DNA of 5,702 nt from Pseudomonadota bacterium. Its GTDB lineage: Bacteria; Desulfobacterota; BSN033; G020346125. Every line of letters begins with the position of its first letter. Position 1 is the first letter of the stretch. The position numbers and the translations under genes were made by a program. The notes under the pieces are model-generated. The model saw nothing but the letters and a program-made list of their open reading frames with translations. It was not told the origin of the DNA and did not search any database. Shown in pieces: positions 1 to 5,397 of the stretch. The stretch is taken from positions 1 to 5,702 of the forward strand of contig DAOVIU010000106.1 of the NCBI GenBank assembly GCA_030673585.1, in the 5' to 3' direction.

Positions 1-1476
1 AAACTCACACGCCAGTTCACAAGCCAGGCATTCCGTACACCTTCCCCTCCTTGCCTCTTCGGGAGTGATGGCGAGGATTGGCTTTCCGGCATCGAATTTC
101 AGGATCCCCGGTGCGCACGAATTCACGCAGGGTTTCTCCGTACAGGCCTCACACAGCTCATGACGAATAGAGAGCGCCCCAGTCAGCGTATCAAAATGGT
201 AGGCAGAGGGTCCGGGTCTTTCCCCAATCTCCTTGGCCGGGGCCTTTCCCTTATAATTCCAATGCTCCACCAATTCCCGCAATCTCCCTGCACAGAAGAC
301 GGCAGAGGTATCCCTCCCATAGGCCTCCACCTTGCCCGGGAGATCCTTTGTATAGGTGTGCAGGATCTCCATGGCGAGTTCCTCCGAATTCCCCCCAATC
401 CGAATAACGGCGGGGATACTCAGGGTAGCCTCCCTGAATGCCTTCACCAGTCCCCTGGCGGAATGAAACTGTTCTTGGCTGGCCACACCGGATCCGGATG
501 CGAAGTATCCGTCAATGTTCTCCTGAGAGAGGATGATTTTGGCTGCCCTATACACCTCCGAAGCGGAGGGATTTCCGCTCGTATCGCAGTAATTTGCGGT
601 CTTAAAGCCCTGGCTTAACAGTGCATCCATGGACATCATTGAGCCTCCTCCCCCAGCTCCATGGAAGCCTATATATCCGGATTGAAGTTTTATCGCCCGT
701 TCCATCTGAAAAAAGTAGAACGTGCCTCGATGATCCTTGGCCTCCACCTGATACGCCACCTTCTCCAATGGGGTCGCCGGCCTGTCAAACTCCCGGGCTA
801 TCTCGATGCCCAATTCGGGATGCCTGAAGACAGCGTAGTCGTCGATAACAATATGGCTATCGGCCGCAACGATCTGGCCCTGCCTCGTCAACACCAACGG
901 ATTGATTTCCGCCGATCGCGCCTCATTTTTCTTCGAGACCTGGTAAAATTTGACCAAGAAAGCGCTCAGCCCTTTCTGGAGATCCCCCCGGATTTCCAAT
1001 TTCCTCAGAATGTCCCTCGCTTCGTAACTTCTCAAGCCCGTGGCAATATCGATGGGGACCTTAACGACCTTCGTTGGATGTTCCCTGGCAATTACCTCTA
1101 TCCCAGTTCCCCCCACGGAGCTGAATATCAAAGTGGGAAGTTTATCGATATCGTCAATGGTCATCCCGACGTAGAACTCCCTTTCGATGTCCAATTTCTC
1201 CTCAACGAGAACCTCCCTCACCGTAAATCCCTTGATATTCATCCCCAAGACCTGGCCCGCTATCTCTTCCGCTTCCGAGGGATCTTGGGCAAATTTCACC
1301 CCTCCGGCCTCGGCTCTGCCCGTCACCCATGCCTGGGCCTTTATGACCACCGGCCCAGCAATCTCCTCGGCGATCTTCCTCGCCTCCTCTTCCATTTTTG
1401 CTGTTCCCCCCTTGGGGATTGGAATTCCCCCCTTCTCCAGTAATTCCTTCCCCTGGTATTCATACAGCTTTGCCAT
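1..1476 (-). CDS. sucC: Succinyl-CoA ligase beta subunit fused to a 2x[4Fe-4S] ferredoxin domain (partial, runs off left edge)
   Basis: 492 residues are in the window, with no stop before position 1. The first ~400 resemble SucC, which with SucD interconverts succinyl-CoA + ADP + Pi and succinate + CoA + ATP. Seen: YEYQGKELL at 5-13, KAQAWVTGRAEAGGVK at 46-61 (ATP-grasp), and SAEINPLVL at 188-196 with ADSHIVIDD at 205-213. By comparison with E. coli SucC, N192 and D206 are the Mg-nucleotide ligands. The CoA-ligase half (about 265-400) has FHGAGGGGSM at 271-280, but the canonical FGGIxRCD segment reads ASGSGVASQ (326-334). From about 440 a ferredoxin module begins: C442-x2-C445-x4-C450-x3-C454, then C480-x2-C483-x2-C486-x3-C490. 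Normal SucC ends near 390 residues, so this is a fusion in one unbroken frame. The start at 1476 has GGAGGT about 5 nt upstream. The gene is 32 nt after the fumarase alpha gene. SucC identity is strong for the N-terminal half. Another acyl-CoA substrate is possible. Confidence 0.87.
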   Translation of the reverse strand, partial: MAKLYEYQGKELLEKGGIPIPKGGTAKMEEEARKIAEEIAGPVVIKAQAWVTGRAEAGGVKFAQDPSEAEEIAGQVLGMNIKGFTVREVLVEEKLDIEREFYVGMTIDDIDKLPTLIFSSVGGTGIEVIAREHPTKVVKVPIDIATGLRSYEARDILRKLEIRGDLQKGLSAFLVKFYQVSKKNEARSAEINPLVLTRQGQIVAADSHIVIDDYAVFRHPELGIEIAREFDRPATPLEKVAYQVEAKDHRGTFYFFQMERAIKLQSGYIGFHGAGGGGSMMSMDALLSQGFKTANYCDTSGNPSASEVYRAAKIILSQENIDGYFASGSGVASQEQFHSARGLVKAFREATLSIPAVIRIGGNSEELAMEILHTYTKDLPGKVEAYGRDTSAVFCAGRLRELVEHWNYKGKAPAKEIGERPGPSAYHFDTLTGALSIRHELCEACTEKPCVNSCAPGILKFDAGKPILAITPEEARRGRCTECLACELACEF

Positions 1477-1478
1477 CT

Positions 1479-1487
1479 CTACCTCCC
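1479..1487 (-). promoter_or_regulatory. Strong ribosome binding site of the sucC-ferredoxin gene
   Basis: On the minus strand GGGGAGGT, followed by AGAG and then ATG, forms a near-perfect Shine-Dalgarno sequence. It fixes the start at 1476. It lies in the 32-nt gap after the fumarase alpha gene, the longest gap in the operon. Confidence 0.7.
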
Positions 1488-1508
1488 CACCCCCTCATCA
1501 AGGCCGTA

Positions 1509-2372
1509 CTACACCCGCCCGAGGACTACAGAGGCCTTCCTCGGTTCAAAGCAACAACCCGGCCTCATGCTCACGATCCGGGTGCCGCTTGCCCTCATCG
1601 GGCCAATCTTAATAAACGTTCCCAGAGCCGTGGTACTACCCCCCAACCCAAGGGGTCCCACGTTCGTCTCATTGATCAATTCCGTTACCTTCTTCTCCCA
1701 ACGGTCCTGCCGGCTCAGGCTACCGTCTTTCATCGACTCCAACATGAGGGCGGTGGCCTCCACATGGGTTCTTCCGATTCCGATTGCCGGCACACACGGG
1801 GTACAACCAAGATTTTTCACCTCAGATGAGGCCCAATTCACCGCTTCCCCCAGAACCACGTCGATGCTCCTTCGATGAAAGACCCGATACGTCTTGGCCC
1901 TTATCTCCGGTCCGCCCCCCAAAAGTAGGATCGTGATCTTGAGCTTGTCCCCCACCATCGATTTAACGATCACTGGAGCAGGCGATAGCTTACCGGGATC
2001 GCTGAATAAACCCCTGGACTGCCCAACCCTCTCGACGGGGTTACCCTTTACGGCCATTGGTCTTCCGGGCATAGCTCGTAGACCCTGGATCACGCCATCA
2101 GTGACCGACGAAAGCCAACCCCTCGGCAGGCTCACCTCCGTGCCTATATCGAGGAACACGTGGGGAATCCCGGTATCATCACAGAGGGGGAACGTGTTCT
2201 TCTGGGCAATCTTGGCATTCTCGAGGATCCTCTCGAGAACCCATCGTGCGCTCTCATTCTCCTCGTTCTTAATGGCATTCCGGTAGGCCCGCAACTGATC
2301 CCGTCGAAATGTTGTTCCCGCTTTCACCAAACAGTTTTTAACCGCATCCTCTATCTTCGCTCGAGTCAGCAT
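1509..2372 (-). CDS. Class I (Fe-S) fumarate hydratase, alpha subunit (N-terminal domain)
   Basis: This 287-residue catalytic half of the two-subunit fumarase carries the labile 4Fe-4S cluster. Seen: FPLCDDTGIP at 61-70 (first cluster Cys, C64); GGGPEIRAKTYRVF at 152-165; NLGCTPCVPAIGIGRTH at 188-203 (C190 or C193); NVGPLGLGGSTTALG at 237-251; and PGCCFEPRKA at 271-280 (C273 or C274). The three cysteine sites match the three cluster ligands known for class I fumarases. Two places depart from the common form: GGGPEI replaces GGGSxN, and GIGRT replaces GIGGT. Reading could begin at 2420, but that adds 16 residues overlapping the beta gene. The ATG at 2372 is preferred because AAGGA lies a few bases upstream and the length (287) then fits the family (about 280). 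The gene sits between its beta partner and sucC. Tartrate dehydratase alpha (TtdA) is the main alternative. Confidence 0.86.
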   Translation of the reverse strand: MLTRAKIEDAVKNCLVKAGTTFRRDQLRAYRNAIKNEENESARWVLERILENAKIAQKNTFPLCDDTGIPHVFLDIGTEVSLPRGWLSSVTDGVIQGLRAMPGRPMAVKGNPVERVGQSRGLFSDPGKLSPAPVIVKSMVGDKLKITILLLGGGPEIRAKTYRVFHRRSIDVVLGEAVNWASSEVKNLGCTPCVPAIGIGRTHVEATALMLESMKDGSLSRQDRWEKKVTELINETNVGPLGLGGSTTALGTFIKIGPMRASGTRIVSMRPGCCFEPRKASVVLGRV

Positions 2373-2374
2373 CC

Positions 2375-2382
2375 TCGATCCT
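2375..2382 (-). promoter_or_regulatory. Ribosome binding site deciding the fumarase alpha start
   Basis: AAGGATCGAGG lies directly after the beta stop codon and just before the ATG at 2372. It favours this start over the in-frame ATG at 2420, which lies inside the beta coding sequence and has no comparable site. Confidence 0.5.
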
Positions 2383-2904
2383 TCAGCCACGCCGAACGGT
2401 TCCAAAAATGGTCTCGCCATGGGCTATGGCAATTATGGCGGGAAACCCCTTCACCTCCAGCTGATACAGCGCCTCTATCCCTTCCTCCCTGAATCCCGCC
2501 ACTCGTTGCGATACTATCTTATCCGAAAAGAGGGCGGAAACGGGCGGCGTAACGGCAAAAATGGAATGGTATTTCTTCAGCTCCTCCACGGTCTCTGGAC
2601 CCAGGGCCCCTTTCCCCAAATGGATCCTCACGCCCGCTTTCGACAACGCTGGGATACTTCCCTCGATCTCAACCTTGTTACTCGTGGTAGGGCCGATCCC
2701 AGCGGAACTGACCGCCGTATGGAAGATAACAGCTCCCTCCAAATTTACCCCTATCCTATCCAGGTCATGGCCCTCGATTAGCCTTACGATTTTCGGCAGT
2801 ACCGCGTCCCTCCCGCAATAGATCACGCCATCGATCTCTATCTGGTCGCCGACCCTTAGCTGCTCGATCTGGTGTTCCCCAATGGGGGTCTGAACCTTAA
2901 TCAT
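2383..2904 (-). CDS. Class I (Fe-S) fumarate hydratase, beta subunit (C-terminal domain)
   Basis: This 173-residue protein is the smaller half of a two-subunit, 4Fe-4S-dependent fumarase that hydrates fumarate to malate. It corresponds to the C-terminal domain of single-chain FumA/FumB and to tartrate dehydratase beta (TtdB). Seen: LRVGDQIEIDGVIYCGRDA at about 16-34, GIGPTTSNKVE at about 70-80, HLGKGALG near 95-102, and LEVKGFPAIIAIAHG near 149-163, all in the expected order and at normal family length. One departure is that the usual RDxAH reads RDAVLP (33-38), so the conserved His is replaced. This may mark a distinct subfamily of Fe-S hydro-lyases. The ATG at 2904 overlaps the upstream stop as ATGA and has AAGGGA about 6 nt before it. 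The alpha subunit follows 10 nt after the stop. Tartrate dehydratase or mesaconase are alternatives. The neighbouring fumarate reductase and succinyl-CoA ligase genes favour fumarase. Confidence 0.87.
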   Translation of the reverse strand: MIKVQTPIGEHQIEQLRVGDQIEIDGVIYCGRDAVLPKIVRLIEGHDLDRIGVNLEGAVIFHTAVSSAGIGPTTSNKVEIEGSIPALSKAGVRIHLGKGALGPETVEELKKYHSIFAVTPPVSALFSDKIVSQRVAGFREEGIEALYQLEVKGFPAIIAIAHGETIFGTVRRG

Positions 2905-3626
2905 GGCTTTCCCTTCGCGAGCTCCACCGCCGCCTCCCCCTTCGTGGCTTGGAATTCCTTAAATCTCTCTATGAGTTTGGCCTCATCGGCTTTTTTCAAC
3001 TGCCCTATTTCCCTCGTGAATTTTCCCTCGCTGATCTCGTTCAGCCTCTCCTCCAAATGAGGGGACGGTGGAATAATATGCCTCCCATACATCCTTCTGA
3101 TCAGGAGAGCGATATTGAACGGGGACAACTCAGCGGGACACCGCGCCGCGCACATCCCGCACATCACGCATTCCATGGAAAGCTCTACTACCCTTTCCAA
3201 ATCCCCCCGCATCGCAGCCGCAACATACTCCATCACCTCCAATTCCATCGGGCAGGACTTGGTGCACGTATTGCACTGCAAGCACCGCATCAGTTCCGGG
3301 TAGAGTTTGGTAATATTCGAATCGTTGGCCAGGACGTTCTTGATCGTATAGATGGCTTTATGAGCCGGGACAAAGGGAAGCTGCATGAGGTGCATACCGG
3401 GCTCTAGCACCGTTTGGCATGCAAGCCCAACATTGAGCCGATAGGTGTCGTTGTTTCGATACATGGTCACGCAGGCACCGCAAACCCCTCCCCGGCACCC
3501 GCATCCCCTTTTCAGACTGTAACCGGCAAACTCCATTGCCTTCAGAATGGTCAGTCCCTGGGGAACCTCGTATTTCCTCCCCATAATGTAAATGGGGACC
3601 ATTTTGATGATGTCGGGGAGTACCAC
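2901..3626 (-). CDS. frdB: Fumarate reductase/succinate dehydrogenase iron-sulfur subunit
   Basis: This 241-residue electron-transfer partner passes electrons between the FAD subunit and an unknown donor or acceptor. Seen: an N-terminal 2Fe-2S domain with C44-x4-C49-x2-C52 and C70 (plus an extra C42), then CLQCNTCTKSCP (C115, C118, C121, C125) and CVMCGMCAARCP (C153, C156, C159, C163). Standard SdhB has a non-Cys residue at the second position of the last motif and builds a 3Fe-4S cluster. Here all four Cys are present, as in HdrC, GlpC and thiol:fumarate reductase TfrB, so two 4Fe-4S clusters are inferred. The tail (about 190-241) is charged and helical. There is no CCG (HdrB-like) domain and no membrane segment. 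The chosen start is GTG at 3626, preceded by GAGAGGG at short spacing. An ATG at 3602 would also keep all motifs but has no clear Shine-Dalgarno. The stop overlaps the next gene's start (ATGA), so the two are probably translationally coupled. Confidence 0.88.
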   Translation of the reverse strand: MVLPDIIKMVPIYIMGRKYEVPQGLTILKAMEFAGYSLKRGCGCRGGVCGACVTMYRNNDTYRLNVGLACQTVLEPGMHLMQLPFVPAHKAIYTIKNVLANDSNITKLYPELMRCLQCNTCTKSCPMELEVMEYVAAAMRGDLERVVELSMECVMCGMCAARCPAELSPFNIALLIRRMYGRHIIPPSPHLEERLNEISEGKFTREIGQLKKADEAKLIERFKEFQATKGEAAVELAKGKP

Positions 3627-3635
3627 TAACCCTCT

Positions 3636-5270
3636 CTAGTGCCCTTCGGTGTGCTGCACCGTGGTAAGGGCCTGTTCAAAACGATAGTCTGGAAGGAGCA
3701 TCGGCGAGGATGTTCCCGAGGTAATTGCCGCATCCGCCAATGACTTATTATAGGCGGTGACATGTCCTAGGGATAATTTCCCAACCTTGACCCCTCTGAT
3801 CTTCTGCGCCGCGTGCATCCCTGAGCGGCGGCCAAAGACGAAAATATCCACCAACGAGTTAGCACCCAAACGGTTATGACCGTGGACCCCTCCCGCCACC
3901 TCGCCGGCCGCGTAGAGATTGGGAATATCCGTCTCACCATTCACATTTGTTTGGACCCCGCCGTTTTGATAGTGTTGGGTGGGATAGATCAAAATGGGTT
4001 CATGGATGGGATCGATGCCATACTTCTTGAATCGGCTGTGGATTCCCGCAAACCTCCTCAAGAACGTCCCTTCTCCTCCCATCTGGTCAATGAGGAGGGT
4101 ATCAAGCCAGATCCCCACCATTCCCGTAGGTGTCAGAATCCCCTTGCCTCTCTCCCCACATTCTCGAATAATTGCCGCGGAGAGCGCATCCCTCGTTTCG
4201 AGGCGGTCGACGAACATCTCGCCATCGACGTTCAACACCTGGGCCCCTTGGGCTCGCACGGCCTCCGACACGAGAAGGCCCAACATCTGCTCCGGCCAGG
4301 CAACTCCCGTTGGATGATACTGCACGAAATCGATGTAGAGCAGTTTCGCCCCCGCACGATAGGCCATTACCAACCCATCAGCAGTTGCTCCATAGTGATT
4401 GGACGTGGGAAATCCCTGGGGGTGCAGTCGTCCCATTCCCCCCGTGGCAAGTATGGTGGTCTTGGCCTCCACGCAGAAATATTCCTCCGTGTCGAAATTG
4501 AACAGGACGGCCCCCACGCATTGCCCCTCATCATCCAGCAAAAGCTCAACGGCAGGACTAAACTCCACGACGTCGATTTGCTGATTGCGAACTTCATCGC
4601 AGAGAACCCGCATAAATTCCAATCCCGTGAGGTCCTTTACCGAGTGGGACCTCCGCCGGGAATGCCCCGCCGGCATATGAGCATAATACCCGCCATCCGG
4701 AAGCCTGTCGAAGTTGACACCCAAATTCGTGAGCCACTCCAGGATGAAGGGGGCGTCGTTCACCAATGCCTCGACTAACTCGGGAATATTCTTTCCCCTC
4801 CCCCCCATAATCGTATCGACGTAGTGGATGACTGGGGAATCCTCGGGTGACATCGCTGCAGCTATCCCACCCTCGGCCATGATCGTGTTCGAATCGCCCA
4901 ACCTCAATTTCGTCGTCAACAGCACCTTAGCTCCATGTTCTTTTGCAGTAAGGGCTGCAGTGACCCCTCCTCCGCCGGCTCCAATCACCAGTACATCGGT
5001 CTTATGGTCTGTCCCTGTCAGATCCATGGTTTCAGGGACCAGTCGACTCGGAGACTCCAACAGGTCAACCAACTCCTTGGGGGCCATACCTCCTTTGTTA
5101 GGCCCAACACCAATCTCCCGTTTCTCAGAAAGACGAAAATCAGGATGAAAGGTTTCCAAGAGGGTTGCCTTTTGCTCCAGGCTCAACTTCGGGAACGTCT
5201 GTTTCAAACGACGGCCCCTCGAGGCCTCAACTTTTCTAATGGAGTCCTGAATTTCAACTGGGTACGCCAT
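3636..5270 (-). CDS. frdA: Fumarate reductase/succinate dehydrogenase flavoprotein subunit (soluble type)
   Basis: This 544-residue protein interconverts fumarate and succinate on an FAD. It belongs to the SdhA/FrdA/L-aspartate oxidase family. Seen: a dinucleotide-binding motif VIGAGGGG at residues 95-102; LGDSNTIMAEGG at 124-135; DLTG at 213-216; the active-site HPTG at 319-322; QHYQNGGV at 432-439; and GHNRLGANSL at 464-473. By family alignment, R339, H433 and R467 are the likely catalytic and substrate-binding residues. Residue 128 is Asn where covalently flavinylated SdhA/FrdA has His, so FAD is probably non-covalent. The first ~90 residues precede the usual start of the family and match no domain I recognise, while the C-terminal cap is short (about 60 residues after GRRSG). 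The ATG at 5270 is the first usable start, with only a weak Shine-Dalgarno (GACGG). It is first in the operon and 9 nt ahead of the iron-sulfur subunit gene. L-aspartate oxidase is the main alternative, but the context argues for fumarate reductase. The direction of reaction cannot be decided. Confidence 0.9.
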   Translation of the reverse strand: MAYPVEIQDSIRKVEASRGRRLKQTFPKLSLEQKATLLETFHPDFRLSEKREIGVGPNKGGMAPKELVDLLESPSRLVPETMDLTGTDHKTDVLVIGAGGGGVTAALTAKEHGAKVLLTTKLRLGDSNTIMAEGGIAAAMSPEDSPVIHYVDTIMGGRGKNIPELVEALVNDAPFILEWLTNLGVNFDRLPDGGYYAHMPAGHSRRRSHSVKDLTGLEFMRVLCDEVRNQQIDVVEFSPAVELLLDDEGQCVGAVLFNFDTEEYFCVEAKTTILATGGMGRLHPQGFPTSNHYGATADGLVMAYRAGAKLLYIDFVQYHPTGVAWPEQMLGLLVSEAVRAQGAQVLNVDGEMFVDRLETRDALSAAIIRECGERGKGILTPTGMVGIWLDTLLIDQMGGEGTFLRRFAGIHSRFKKYGIDPIHEPILIYPTQHYQNGGVQTNVNGETDIPNLYAAGEVAGGVHGHNRLGANSLVDIFVFGRRSGMHAAQKIRGVKVGKLSLGHVTAYNKSLADAAITSGTSSPMLLPDYRFEQALTTVQHTEGH

Positions 5271-5324
5271 ACTACCGTCACTGTTTCTCAGGCTAATGTG
5301 AATTTTTGGCGGCCATACACCATC

Positions 5325-5340
5325 ATATACATATGTACAA
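5325..5340 (-). promoter_or_regulatory. Second copy of the TTGTA...TATA palindromic site in the leader
   Basis: The minus-strand sequence TTGTACATATGTATAT contains the perfect 10-bp palindrome TACATATGTA. It matches the promoter-overlapping site at 12 of 16 positions, starting 39 bp downstream of it. Paired related palindromes are typical of a dimeric repressor with two operators. No regulator gene is visible in the window. Confidence 0.28.
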
Positions 5341-5359
5341 ATAAGGGAAAGATAGCAAC

Positions 5360-5379
5360 TTGTTTATATGTATATACAA
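5360..5379 (-). promoter_or_regulatory. Imperfect palindrome over the -10 box (candidate operator)
   Basis: The 20-bp minus-strand site starts TTGT, ends ACAA and is symmetric at 16 of 20 positions. It contains the perfect 10-bp palindrome TGTATATACA. It covers the -10 box and the likely transcription start, so a bound protein would block initiation. AT-rich palindromes near -10 boxes can arise by chance, so the operator role is inferred. Confidence 0.35.
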
Positions 5380-5397
5380 ATTCAATTTTATTGTCAA
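5369..5397 (-). promoter_or_regulatory. Sigma70-type promoter of the operon
   Basis: On the minus strand, TTGACA (5397-5392) is a perfect -35 box. A 17-bp AT-rich spacer separates it from TATACA (5374-5369), a -10 with one mismatch to TATAAT. Transcription would start near 5362, giving an untranslated leader of about 90 nt before the flavoprotein gene at 5270. The four gaps between the genes are short (at most 32 nt) and hold no obvious terminator, so this promoter probably drives all five genes. Confidence 0.72.

Noticed and set aside
1400..1440. G-rich tracts with the repeat AAGGGGGGAA (minus strand) near the sucC start
   Set aside because: They encode ordinary EKGG and PKGG stretches of the N-terminal domain. 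Two short G-runs are not enough to claim a quadruplex or regulatory element.
661..1443. 260-codon open frame on the plus strand
   Set aside because: It lies wholly opposite the sucC-ferredoxin gene, shows no family motifs, and is explained by the base composition of that gene.
2373..2420. Fumarase alpha starting at the ATG at 2420
   Set aside because: This start would overlap the beta gene by 38 nt, add 16 residues without family counterpart, and lacks the ribosome binding site seen before 2372.
3876..4778. 300-codon open frame on the plus strand
   Set aside because: It is antisense to the FAD-binding core of the flavoprotein, whose motifs are clear. The plus-strand translation has no recognisable domain.
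3636..5270. L-aspartate oxidase (NadB) as the identity of the flavoprotein
   Set aside because: The non-covalent FAD motif is NadB-like. However, the gene is joined to an iron-sulfur subunit, fumarase and succinyl-CoA ligase, with no nadA or nadC nearby, which fits fumarate reductase better.
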